This document shows, one piece after another, positions 9,906 to 20,752 of a stretch of DNA of 64,000 nt. The DNA is from Anodontia alba (taxonomy: Eukaryota; Mollusca; Bivalvia; Lucinida; Lucinidae), in contig OZ024831.1 in the NCBI GenBank assembly GCA_964016985.1, positions 81,260,263 through 81,324,262 of the forward strand, written 5' to 3'. Positions within the stretch are counted from its first letter, which is position 1; each line of letters starts with the position of its first letter. A model generated the notes under the pieces. That model did no database searches. It had not been told where the DNA came from and saw nothing but the letters and a program-made list of their open reading frames with translations. The position numbers and the translations under genes were made by a program.

Positions 9906-11330
9906 ATTGCGTATTTAGAGTAGGTTTACTGACGTTTTATGAAATATTAAATTTGTTTTATTAGAGCAAACAAAAATATGTTTTCAATTTTGTTAAAAAA
10001 CGAAAATGTAATGGATATTTTTTGTACTGAGTTGTCCAAATATTAGTTCGCACTCTACGACAGTCGGAGAGTTACGGAGATCGCCGGACTGGCGGAATAA
10101 TTTAAAAGAAACAAACACGAGAATTTGGGCATTTGAAACGTATTTTCTAGTGTATATTTATATTATCTAAAGATCAATTTCATCATTAAAGATAAAAGCA
10201 TACTTATTTCGGGACCGAATATTAATTTCCCAGGCTTACATTGTATGTGATAAAGCGCACTATTTCTTTGCTAACTGTACCCCTGATATGCACACGTTTC
10301 CCTATCTGTAAGGTGCAAATTCGGGGTAGGTTATATACGCTGCCGTGTCCGTAATGTACTATGAAAAAAGTTCGGTAGCCCTTATTTCCGCAGCTCAACA
10401 TGATACTATGGTGATATTGAAACATATCATAGGCTACTAAACAGCTCACGTGTAATTATGCTCTAAAATATTATTAAATGCATTAGACTCGTCATCAGAT
10501 GATTTAACTGCGATGCTAAAAACATGTAACAACAGAGAATATGCGAAATATAGCGGATTTTAAATCATTCAAAAATGCTGTCGCGTTAAGAGCCACAACT
10601 ATAGAAATCGTGGCATTATGTTACAATGCGAATAGCGAAGACCCACATTTGCCTGTATATCCGCGCAATCTGATTATGACTGCGCATTCCATTCAGCGTC
10701 ATATTTAAATATTTAACATATGCAAACATCCCCGACAGGCAATAGGTTATGCATCCGCGCAGTTTGCATAGTAGGTTCCTTTGTAATATAGAACAAATAC
10801 GAGTACACAGAATATGTTTCACTAATATTGTATTCTGCTCATGATATTGCTGCGCGTATGCACATACCAGTCCAGATATCCCACGATTTCACATGAAATA
10901 TTTTTATTAACACGACAAGGACAATGTAAAGTTAGAATGATAAAACAGAACATTAAAATGTGTTTTATTACAACTCTTCGCATGATGGCCACTAACATCG
11001 ACTTAAGCGGAACTTGATTTTTTAAAAACACCAGGATGGACTAATTGACCCCAGTAACATTAAATATTTACTATGATAAAGAGCAGAAGACCTTTTTTTC
11101 GTCACGATATGACACATTTACAGCAGATGCAGTAAAGTCAATAAAACTTACGAAAGTTGCACTTTTAACACCGCAAATCGGAGTCGCGCTTTTACTGAGA
11201 CTCTCCGTTGGTAATAGTGTAGTTTGGATGGCTGCGTACACCTCTTTCTGCGTCACGTTTCAGCGACTCAACTGGACGATAATTATTTGGTGTTTTTGGT
11301 TCATTATATATCATTTGAGATGATGGAAGG
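9906..11330. other. unassigned sequence
   Basis: Low-repeat stretch without recognised domains. A minus-strand open piece (11256-11153) ends in a good donor-like GTAAGTTTT and could be an exon, but there is no convincing acceptor. 10616-10690 is a weak copy of the CAGTCTGATC-type repeat. Confidence 0.35.
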
Positions 11331-11470
11331 GTGACACCGAAAGGTTTTGTACAATGAAGTGACCTACAGGTTTGTGCTGAATTCCGCCTCCAGCGGGATT
11401 CGAACCGGCACCTCGTGATTCACACGTAAACATAACCATTCTGGCACTGTGATGATTTCTACTAGACCAG
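11330..11470 (-). mobile_element. tRNA-like SINE head fragment
   Basis: The minus strand contains the B box GGTTCGAATCCCGC and the upstream A-box-like GCCAGAATGGTTA. The body is short or absent. The lack of a full cloverleaf and the degenerate anticodon arm argue against a functional tRNA gene. Confidence 0.6.
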
Positions 11471-12425
11471 ACTCACTTATCCAAAGAGAAATAAATTAAA
11501 CTGCACTATGATGAGTCTATGAACGACTTATTAACGGCCACAACACGGCACCGAACATCGGCGTCAATAAAGTCACACAAAATCGATAAAGATTGTCTTG
11601 GAACATCAATCGACAATCAGTCAGAGTTTCTGTTTTTAAATAAAACGCTTCTTCTGACAGCAATGTTGTTTACAAGGCTTCATTCGCCCCTACAACTTAT
11701 CCCGTTCAGCATCGGCTGAAGCTGAATGTGATTTTCCAAGCTACCAGAAAATGTTCAGGGATCAAACGAAAACTGACACAAAAATAAAACCTGCACTATG
11801 ATAAGAATAGGAAACCCATAAATGGCTGTCACAATGCACTTAAGACCAGCTGCAGTAAAGTTTCAAACAAGAATAAAGTTATTTGAGAAAAATAGTCGCA
11901 AAGTCGTCATTGGTGTTCCGACAAGGTCTGATGATGACGATGATGATGAAGTTGCAATGCTACTGCTGCTGATGATGATACTGATTATGGCAACCATCTT
12001 GCAGTACACTTCCCAACACTGCTTGCAAAAATGAATGTGTTAAGTTTGTTGCTTATATGATCTTCAGGACCTTATTGAATGTCTGTTTGTAATAATTTTC
12101 ATACACATGAAATTCCTTTAACCATGGATGTCATTGGGACTATGCGTACCTTTGATGCTGGTCCCCATTTTTAATTCCAAGAAGCTTGTAGCGAGCACAT
12201 GCATATGCAGCCTTGAGCTCAATCGGCTACACAATTCTGGCGTAAAAAGTCATGTAAACCTTTAACCATATATGATCATAGATGAAAGTGAACGAATTGG
12301 GGTTAGTAAGACCAGTAAAATAAATTTAAAACGTACAAAGTACTGCTATAAATAATAACGAATTTAACCTAGACTTCAAAATACCAAACATATTCTGAAA
12401 TAGGGGTTATTTAGTTTTGGTCTGA
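11471..12425. other. unassigned sequence with GAT-rich patch
   Basis: A weak duplication (CTGCACTATGAT at about 11502 and 11793, each followed by diverged sequence ending in AATAAAGT or AGTAAAGT) suggests an old tandem or dispersed repeat. 11929-11950 is a GATGAT-rich patch. No gene recognised. Confidence 0.35.
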
Positions 12426-12427
12426 GT

Positions 12428-12605
12428 AGAAGTTTTACGGCCCTGTAAACCTATTTTGGTAATGTCAAGCGCGGTCTGTTAGCCTATTAACATTGTTCAT
12501 AGGCAGAGTTTGTCCTCTACGCGATTAACCAGTACTTGTGCACATGCTTAAATCAGTAACTGACAAAAGACCTAGTTGAATCAGTAAAAGGGAGAGAATG
12601 GAGAG
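12428..12605 (-). mobile_element. 5'-truncated SINE lacking the tRNA head
   Basis: It matches the body of 5723-6016 (TTTTACGGCCCTGTAAACC, GTCAAGCGCGGTCTGTTA, GATTAACCAGTA, GGGAGAGAATGG) and stops before the head. That is the truncation direction expected for a minus-strand SINE. Confidence 0.85.
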
Positions 12606-13198
12606 ACTGAACCGTATGTCTAGTTGCTGTATGGATATATATGAAAACTGGAATCAACATAAGAAATTTGGTAACTGGAATTACCATCTACACTTTTTTC
12701 TGTCAGCTGTCATTTGAATTAAACAAATGAAAACATAATCGTACAAAATGTTAATGTGATGCACGCAGGCGTGCTTCTTATGAACTTCTTTGGACAGAAT
12801 AAAACTTTCAAATTTTGGAAGAAAAATGTTGAAAAAAAAAACAACAACAGATGTTGGCACAACAGCTGCAGATATCAGGGAGGGGTGCCTCCACCGATAA
12901 TTGAGCATACATCAGATTGCTTGTGTGTTCTACACTTCTGTTATATTGTACACAATATTGAAACCGACCAAATTTAGTCAATGTATTACGCGGCTTTCGA
13001 TATCTTTCAGAAATGGGTATTTTTGCATGGCGCTTTACTAAGATGAATAAAATTAGCCCTTTTCTTTGTCAAGATTCAGGTAAATGCAAATATTTTGTCG
13101 TGTCCACCTATCCACCAAACATTTTATTCTATTTAGTGGTTTTGAAAAATAAATCGAAATATTCCATTTTACTCATAGTAAACAATACTGCAAATTAT

Positions 13199-13240
<42 letters not shown>

Positions 13241-14179
13241 AAATAAAAAATCGATAGAATAGGCACTTCGGATGCAGATTTTTGTCTAGTTCTACTTGCT
13301 TAAAATTTCTGGCATCTTCATTTTCACAATATAACATCATTGTTGTTCCATAACAATGTCTAAAATTGTTATGGGACAGCAATCATTTAAAATCAGTGAA
13401 GAAAAGTTAAAAAAAAATCTAATAAGAGAATCAAAAAAAAAAAAAAAAAAAAAAAAAAAATTACGGTATAAATTGCTCAGGTCAGACCCATTTTGGCCGT
13501 AGAATTGATTTTACAGTAAATATTTTGAACGGAGCAAAGACACAGAAACTAAAAAAATGGATATAATCAATCGGAACAAAACGTTTTTATTCAGAGTAAA
13601 ACGCCAAGTGAAAAACGTCTTTTCAAAGGACGCAGAAAGGACAGTAATCAATATCCACAAGCTATGTCACAGACACAGTGAACCAAATTACCACTGAGTT
13701 TCATTTACAAATGCAAAGCAGTGTAATATATCAGTGTTTATTGTTGACTCTTACAAGAATAACTTTCTTTACTTTAGGCTTTGGTAGCAAGCTAAACAAA
13801 AAGATAATTATGACATGATCATATAAATAAATCAGTGTTAGAATTGTCTACTAAAATCTGTGCCATAAAATATATTTGTTGAGTTAATTAACACCCAACT
13901 TATGTATTTTGTAGCACCAGTTGTGCCAACATTTGTATTATCTGGTGTGACATTCCTATCTATGTCGCAAAACATTAATTAATATAAGTTGCCTTAGCCA
14001 TGGGTTTCAAGATCGGTGTGTTTTACATCTACATTTGGTGATAGTCAAATAAATTTCAGCAATGCCTTGAAAGTTCTTAGCTAGTTTTCCGGTTTAATTA
14101 TAGTCGAAATATGATTCATAATTGACAAACATGTAATAACATATGCATTTATTAATATATTGATATATTGTGTAAAAAA
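12606..14179. other. unassigned sequence with poly(A) tracts
   Basis: Poly(A) runs at 13200-13239 and 13432-13460. The first sits next to mixed A-rich sequence and may mark an old retroelement end, but the flanks are not recognised. No coding region supported. Confidence 0.4.
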
Positions 14180-14459
14180 AAAGTAAGAGAAAAGTCCAGG
14201 GAGTGCCACAATCACAAACCGCAGCCCTTCCCAGACCCCAAGAGGAAACCGACAAATCTAAACAAGCACAAACCGAACAAACGTACGAAAAGCACTAAGA
14301 TTAGCTCTCTTCCCCAAGCGAGGAAATCGCAATACTAAAAGGACTGAAAAACACAAGAACAAAATGACACACGGAAAGACATACAACAAATCGCCTCGTA
14401 GAATAAACCACAAAGCAACTAAGAGCAAGACCAACACCGGGACCACCGCCTTAGGTCAT
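14180..14459 (-). repeat. R repeat, inverted copy
   Basis: Complement of the R consensus described at 42631-43154. From left to right it starts with AGAGAAAAGTCCAGGGAGTG and ends at ACCGCCTTAGG, where unrelated sequence begins. A poly(A) run at its left end corresponds to the T-rich end of plus-oriented R copies. Confidence 0.88.
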
Positions 14460-15377
14460 CATCGAGTAAGTCACCATCGAAGCGATGACATAAAATGAAA
14501 CCACATAATAACACCTCATCGAAATAAGAACATCGAAAGACCAGAAACAGTCACAGATAAAGTGCCCCGTATCAGCCACTAACAAAGCTGTTTTGGGACA
14601 CGAAGCGAGCTTTACATGCTCTAAATCCTGTCCATCACCGACACAGCCTTTAAAACACACAGAAGCTTAGCCCGCGCATGCCCTACTTAAACCCCAATGA
14701 CTACACCATGGAACAATTGCAATATCTGATATACAACGAAAAGTAAATTGCAACAGAGGTACTGCCCTGTAATGGTCGGCAAAGTAGATACCGGGTTGTA
14801 GGTAGGAGGGGGCTTTAACTAGTTTTACCCCAAAACATTGCCCGTAATTATTATGTTTTTCAAAATCATCAGTATGTGTACGGCCAGCATAGTGACAGCA
14901 ACCTCATAAGTGAAAAACCAATATTCACAAAACTGTAATGAAATAAATAGTGGATTTAATGGCAATCTGATGCATTACAATGATAAGGGGTTCAGAACTC
15001 ATCTGGATAACAAAAACAACAGTTTACGCGAGGCAAACCATTCTACTCTGTACATAACTGCGGAAGCAAGATCACTAACAGTCCAACCAATTTTCCTGAT
15101 AACAATGCAAACATAACAATTCTATGAAACCCTTGAAACACAAATGCAGTTATCATACGAAAACAGAATGTTATAGGACGAATATAACTATGCTGGGCGG
15201 ACAGATGTAAATATGCTGGACAGATGGACAGAAGCACATCCAACGCCAAACAAAGCAATTTCCAGCCATTGCCATGTGGCTGGGTAGAATATACTCCCCA
15301 CATAATGCAAACTTGCCTATCTGCCTATATGCCAATAATCTCCCGTGAACGTTGCCTTAAAGCTAGATTTTTTTTAC
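14460..15377. other. unassigned sequence 3' of the membrane exon
   Basis: Expected to hold intron and perhaps cytoplasmic-tail exons of the minus-strand gene. I could not identify an exon with both splice sites and a compatible phase. Confidence 0.35.
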
Positions 15378-15503
15378 CTTTAGGACTGCAATTAAGTGTT
15401 CTTCTTTTCACAAAGACAACACCAAGGATTACCACAATGGCGACAAAAGCTCCTCCAACACTAACTCCAACGGCTGTAGCTGTCATATTTCCTGGAGGCG
15501 AAA
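15378..15503 (-). CDS. transmembrane exon of a type I membrane protein
   Basis: 126-nt exon bounded by acceptor TTACTTGCAG and donor AAAG/GTAAAA, phase 1 at both ends. It encodes 41 whole codons: SPPGNMTATAV, then a glycine- and valine-rich hydrophobic run of about 21 residues (GVSVGGAFVAIVVILGVVF), then the basic stop-transfer VKRRT and a short LNCSPK. NMT is an N-glycosylation sequon on the predicted outer side. This is the classic layout of a single-pass receptor: extracellular stem, membrane helix, basic cytoplasmic start. The phase matches the CCP exons upstream on the same strand, so it plausibly joins them. It is about 14 kb from the nearest one. Alternatives: an unrelated small membrane protein, or a chance hydrophobic ORF (unlikely given both splice sites). 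Confidence 0.72.
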
Positions 15504-15566
15504 CTGCAAGTAAACCATATATTTAGTACGTAAATGCAAGTTAAAGCACTCCGCTTTCAATACAAT

Positions 15567-15698
15567 ATGACTGATATAATAGACCTTTTCACAATCATAA
15601 TTTCCGATAATTGCCGAGCGGAAAATTTCCGTATGACTGATATAATAGACCTTTTCACAATCATAATTTCCGATAATTGCCGAGCGGTAAATTTCCGG
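15567..15698. repeat. 66-bp exact-type tandem duplication
   Basis: ATGACTGATATAATAGACC.. through ..GAGCGG(A/T)AAATTTCCG occurs twice in direct succession (15567 and 15633) with almost no differences, so it is recent. It lies in the putative intron just upstream of the membrane exon. Confidence 0.95.
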
Positions 15699-15938
15699 AA
15701 ATGTATCGAGATCGAGGCTGGCGGTGTATTGACAATGCAGAAATGAAAGACACTCGCTACATCCTGTGATAAATTCAGGTTTCTCGGGAACGCAGATCCT
15801 GCGTCCCTGGACGCATAAATTCGGGCCCGGATTCCTAAAACTCCCAAAGACGAGTCCGCCGGACGCTTTTGCCCCAATGGGACTACTACTAATTATGATT
15901 GGATTATTTGACTGATGTCCGCAACGTGTTATTCTTAC

Positions 15939-15950
15939 CTTCGGTAGCAT
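15939..15950 (-). CDS. candidate 12-nt microexon
   Basis: ATGCTACCGAAG is preceded by TTATTCTTTTAAG (pyrimidine-rich acceptor) and followed by a strong donor, GTAAGAAT. In phase 1 it would add Asp-Ala-Thr-Glu between the CCP region and the membrane stem without breaking the frame. A longer exon in this phase is excluded by a TAA directly upstream. The support is splice-site quality and phase only. The donor could also belong to a 5' non-coding exon. Confidence 0.3.
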
Positions 15951-15959
15951 CTTAAAAGA

Positions 15960-16543
15960 ATAATCGACCGCGTGTTTTTCACACCTGCATCAGTACCTTT
16001 ATCTATTTGCTAAGCAAGCGGTAGTTAAACACGTGTTGGTAGTTAACACTTCAGCGATCGTAAACTGGTCGAGCAGTTTAGCATGCGGCCAACACTGTTA
16101 TGCACCCCTTCCTTCATTGTGTATTGCCTCTACCGACCGACTGATTCATCGGGATGCATACGCGGGTATCATGTACTTTTTTATCCTCTGAGGCTGTCGG
16201 GTTTTTTTTTTCTTTTTTTTTTAATTCATCCTTTTTTTCCGATCCAAAATTTTCGAATGTGGATTTTTTGTCAGTGACTTTAGAGACGAACGCTCACCGT
16301 TTTCTTCTGAAAAAACGACAAGCACCCAAGCCAAGTGGCATATATATCCACTTGCCCAAGCTGAATAGTACATCCGTTTGCGAGATCTGCGCATCAAAAC
16401 GGTTATTCCTCCTGGTCACTAAGATAGTTTCTATGTACCACCAAGTGTATCTCGTAAACCCTTTGTAAAGTCTCTGTTATGGGATGCTCAGATGCACACC
16501 ACACGACGATACACTAAACTCTTCGCGTTTCTGTTATAAATTA
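15960..16543. other. unassigned sequence
   Basis: T-rich stretch at 16200-16232. No gene or repeat recognised. Confidence 0.35.
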
Positions 16544-16808
16544 CAGTCGACTCTCGTTATCTCGACCTCGCTTATCTCGAATAACCGCTTATCTCGAAGT
16601 GAAATTCCGGCCTTGTTTTAACATGGAAATCTAAGAAAAGGTAACAAAATATATATCTACTTCAGGAGTCAAATTACATATTCATTTGTTAAATGTGGTT
16701 GTTCGATTTATTGTTTTCCTCACTTCTGCAGCTATGATATTTCGAGGTACGGATATCTCGAAGTATTTAAGAAAGCCTCTTGGAATTCGAGATAACGAGA
16801 GTCGATTG
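16544..16808. mobile_element. Tc1/mariner-superfamily MITE (pogo/Tigger-like ends)
   Basis: 265-bp element with terminal inverted repeats CAGTCGACTCTCGTTATCTC at left and the complementary GAGATAACGAGAGTCGATTG at right, flanked by TA on both sides (16542-16543 and 16809-16810). Internal CTCGAA/TCGAG motifs continue the pairing. No transposase. The CAGT(C/T)GACTCTCG start resembles pogo/Tigger ends. Confidence 0.9.
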
Positions 16809-16810
16809 TA

Positions 16811-17654
16811 TTTTTCTATAGCTTTCGCATGAAAAAAAAGCGCTCATAACGGTAGCGCGTGCTCGTAACGGTAACGTCAGATGACAGCGTGGCGGAGAAA
16901 ACGTTTTGGGAGAAAAACGAACTATTACATTGTTTGACTGTGGAGCGTTTTCTTGTCAGAAATGCATATAAAACAGACATATATTAAAACAGAACTTAAG
17001 TACAAAGACTGTTTCCGCGAATCAAAGCAGTAGATCGAAATGTCAGCAAGTGGAAAACAAGTCCCGGATATTTTTTTCGTAGCGTATATTGATCTTAGCA
17101 CATGTAAACTTTGAAATGACGTTTTGGGTGAAGCTCAACAGAGACGGTCATGATCAAAATGTGCGGTTCTATTTCATTTACAAGTTTGCGACAACGTATA
17201 AGAAAGCTTAAATGAGTTTTGATTAAAATATGTTTCACTTAAAATCCATAACATTCAAGATCACTTTATAGAGACACAATGACAAATAAATACTGTTTAA
17301 ACCAGACAGAAACGATCTTCTTTGGGGTGATGCACTGAATTTAACTGAAGAGCAATGTAGAGGAAAGTCGTGAAGAAGAAAAGGGACTGCTATTTATACG
17401 GAAAATTCCACAAATCCTACATTGTGTACTTAGTCACGGTCTTACGATCCGTCATTGTTATCGGTGATACACCGCAAGCCTCGTTCTGGATTAACGAGAT
17501 TATGCGTGGATTAGCGAGAGCGGTAAAACTCGCGATTGTGAAACTGGCCTATTACTTGTATTTTTAACAGCTGATCATTGTCACTGCTGTTGGATTGCTA
17601 CCCTCAAAGCAGTTGCCCTCATTTTGCAAAAGACACAGCAGTCAAATAACCTAA
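16811..17654. other. unassigned sequence
   Basis: 16850-16880 has a short direct repeat of GCTCGTAACGGTA type. No coding or repeat identity found. Confidence 0.35.
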
Positions 17655-17767
17655 AACAAAAAAGTAAGAAGGAATGTCCAGGTAGTGCCACAATTTCAAG
17701 TCACAGCCGATTCTTGACACCAAGAGGAAGAAGAAGAAGAAGAAGAAGAAGAAGAAGAAGAAGAAGA

Positions 17768-17811
<44 letters not shown>

Positions 17812-17928
17812 CACGCACCAAACAAACACACGCACGAAGATCATAAATACAAGCACTTTCCAACACAAACGAGGTAGTCGTAATGCTGAAAGGGGTGAAA
17901 AACACAAGGACAAAACACAAGGCAAGAC
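17655..17928 (-). repeat. R repeat, inverted copy, with microsatellite expansion
   Basis: Starts AGGAATGTCCAGGTAGTGCC and runs to GGCAAGAC, the complement of R. Its purine-rich CCAAGAGGAAGAGGAAAC segment has been replaced by (AAG)n then (AG)n at 17723-17803. It is joined without spacer to a Penelope fragment in the opposite orientation. Confidence 0.85.
17723..17803. repeat. compound (AAG)n(AG)n microsatellite
   Basis: About 16 AAG units followed by about 15 AG units, lying within the R copy. Confidence 0.96.
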
Positions 17929-18225
17929 ATTACCAGAAATTTACGGTGACTTAGTGTACATTTAGAAATAGTGTAGGAACATCTAACTTCTCTGAGCAAT
18001 TCAGAAAACCAATTAACCGCTATAAAAGAATTGGCTATAGCCTGGATATTATGCGGCAGACTGCATGCCTAGTTATCAACCCAATCATTGTTGATGACTA
18101 GGCTTCACTCTTTAATTGCACGACGGCGGTTCGGACCTCATACTCAATGACTATCTTTTCGTAAGACTTTAACCAAAGTGTTGGGGCTTGACGAAATTTC
18201 TTTGACTTGGCCCGCCGTGGTTCAA
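17929..18225 (+). pseudogene. Penelope-like RT, C-terminal fragment
   Basis: Encodes the PEIYGDLVYI / FRKPINRYKRIGYSLDIMR type end of the RT ORF, then a TACLVINP-like stretch and the conserved 3' flank (ACGGCGGTTCGG, TTGGGGCTTGACGA). Frameshifts and a stop near the start show decay. It is followed by the m4 spacer and R. Confidence 0.8.
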
Positions 18226-18775
18226 CTATTGTTTCATTAACTGGCACACAGTAGAATTAGCATCGAGTGCTCGTTTTTGTTTATCATAGCGATTAATTTG
18301 ATTTTTATTTTTTTCGCTAAAATGCATTGACTGAGTTGGGAGCCATTAGGCGAACCAGATTTTATGTATTTCTGTATTTGGAGTAGCATCGGGACCCAGG
18401 GTGAAGTTAGCCGGCGGTAAAAAAGCTTTAACACCGCCCCCCACACCAGCCTCCCCCATCCTCCACGATGGTTTATTCTACGGACTGTTCTAAGGCGGTA
18501 TTCTCTGTGTTGGTCTTACTCTTTCTTGCTTTGCGGTTTATTCTACAAGGCGATATGTTTTAAGTCTTGCCTTACGTTATTTTGTTCTTGTGTTTTTTCA
18601 GTTCTTTTAGCATTGCAATTACCTCTCTTTTGGAAAAGAGAGCTAATGGTAGTACTTTTCGTTCGTTTGCTCGATTTGCGCTTGTTTGGTTTTGTCTGTT
18701 TCCTCTTCCTCTTGGTGTCTATGAAGGGCTGCGGCTTGTGATTGTGGCTCTCCTTTGACTTATCTCTTACCTTAC
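18226..18775 (+). repeat. m4 spacer plus R repeat
   Basis: Contains CACACAGTAGAATTAGC and the TGCATTGACTGAGTTGGGAG spacer, then R from TGGTTTATTCTACGGACTG to the T-rich end near 18775. Same order as at 42237-43154. Confidence 0.85.
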
Positions 18776-18821
18776 TTAATATGAATCGCCCCGTAAGTTA
18801 ATCACAAAGCTACACAGAGTA

Positions 18822-19537
18822 TATCGTCAAGCCCCAACCCACTGGTTAAAGTTTTACGAAGAGGCCATTATTGAGTCTGAGACCCGAACCGCCGTCGTGC
18901 AATTAAAGAGTGAAGTATAGCCATCAACAATGATTGGATTGACAACTAGGCATGCAGTCTGCCGCATAATATCCAGGCTATAGTCAATTCTTTTATAACG
19001 GTTAATAAGTTTTCTGAATTGCTCCGAAAAGTTAGATTTACCTACAATTTTTCTAAATCTGTACACTAATTCACCGTAAAATTCGGGTTCCGATATACCT
19101 TATTGCAGAAGTGTTTTCAGACTGACGCTATATTTTTCTAACAAGGCACTGTGTCTGCAATAAAATTTCGAAAACGCCTTACGAAGTTTAAAATAACGAT
19201 AGCCCTGCCTAAGAAGTTTGACAGTAAGGGCTTTATTACGGTAGTTAAAGTCATAAAGATTTGAAGAAGCTCTGGCGAATCTTATATGAGGTACGCCGGG
19301 GGACATCGCCATCCAGAAAAGCGAAATTGACTATGTCAAAATCAAAATCGTCCCGTTTATCATAAATTTTGGTGGAAACTGTACCATTAGATATACATAG
19401 ATTCAAATCCACAAAAGGTGCCTCGGTATCGGAAGAATTTGCTCTATTTAATTGGAGTTCTGTAGGGTATATCCGGTCCACCATTTGGTCAAAGTAAATA
19501 TTGTTAATATTTAATAAATCATCAAGGTATCTTGAAA
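18822..19537 (-). pseudogene. Penelope-like RT, C-terminal third
   Basis: On the minus strand the fragment begins at the RT motif C core SRYLDDLLN and continues through YPTELQLNRANSSDTEAPF, KIYDKRDDFDFDIVNF, FLDGDVPRR, LLRQGYRYFKLRKAFSKFY, YRFRKIVGKSNFSEQFRKL and MRQTACLVVNPIIVDGY, ending at a stop about 25 codons later. No GIY-YIG endonuclease follows. Several frame changes mark it as a pseudogene. The sequence at its 5' junction (19537-19562) is repeated 600 bp away. Confidence 0.85.
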
Positions 19538-19562
19538 GTTTCGTTACCATCAGTATCTGCTA

Positions 19563-20716
19563 GTAGTACACAAAAAAGTAGCACTTTACGCATTTGATAA
19601 AGAATGGTCACTGTCAGTAATGACAGCAGAACTATTATTTGTGAACTTCTCTTTTCAAATAAAAATGCAATGTTCTTACTAACCATTTTGATTATATCTG
19701 TATCATATTTAGAAGTAACATATATAGGTAAAGTGTGCATATTCTGATGTAGACTACTTGTACACCTGTTTCTAATGTGTGCTCATTGTGTTACGACAGC
19801 GGCTTCATGTTTTCTCTCTTTGTCAAAAATCATGGCAAAAGATTTGAGGCATTTATTTTAATCAATTGGTTTTAGATTGCTAAATAAGTAACATACATTC
19901 TGAACGACTGGTGATAAAAAAAATTCTAAACAGAATCACGTTATATACAAATTCTTCCGAAAACAAAGTGCCATTGTTTGATTTAAGTCTGTCAGTATCT
20001 AATAATATAATTGCATCTAAAATTCACCCAGGACCCCCAAAAGTCTCTTTTGAAAATAAGTTTCTTTTCTTTTTATAAAGGCAAGATTTGGTCAAAGAGA
20101 GTTGTTTTTTTTTCGGGTGAAGTTTAGCCAAAATCAGGAGAAAACATTTGCCTAATTTCCAGTTTCTTTACCATCAGTATCTGCTATGATGGACAATATC
20201 CATGTGAAATTGGGTCTGTCACATACAGCATCAACATATTTTAGTTTACCCTAGACTTTGCCTCCTTTGTAGTAGGAAAAACATACAAATATGCTTAGTA
20301 TATAGAGTTTATCATTCCGTCCGTTCATTTGTCCATATGTCCATCATTCCATCCGTTTAATTAATTAATTAACTTATTTATTGATTGATTGTTTAATGAG
20401 GGTGACGCAATTAGTTACAGTAACCTTGACAGATATACAAGACAAGAGCTCTGTAAGCGGGGCAAAATACGCCCGTGAATTGCTTGTAAATCAAATCATA
20501 GACTCACACACTACCTGCCAATTTTGTTGCCTGCTTTGAGTATACAATCGATATCAAGAAAAAAACTTTCAAGTAGAAAGTAAAGCTAACTCTACTAAAA
20601 GTACAGTTTAATGCAACATACAATAATACGAACGTTCCATAATGGAGTCTTCTGAAAGATAAAGAGTTTTAAATAACTCGTGCGCAAAAAAATAAAATAA
20701 AAAAAAGTTCTTAATA

Positions 20717-20752
<36 letters not shown>

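Noticed and set aside
11153..11262. Minus-strand open piece ending in a GTAAGT donor, containing EVYAAI
   Set aside because: No convincing acceptor in a compatible phase; a tyrosine-motif reading would be speculation.
13745..13781. 37-nt minus-strand candidate exon with good acceptor and GTAAGAG donor
   Set aside because: In the required phase it meets a stop after eight codons and there is no support linking it to the membrane exon.
15483..15950. 155-codon minus-strand ORF overlapping the membrane exon's upstream intron, with several cysteines
   Set aside because: It runs through the 66-bp tandem duplication and is in a different frame from the membrane exon; likely incidental.
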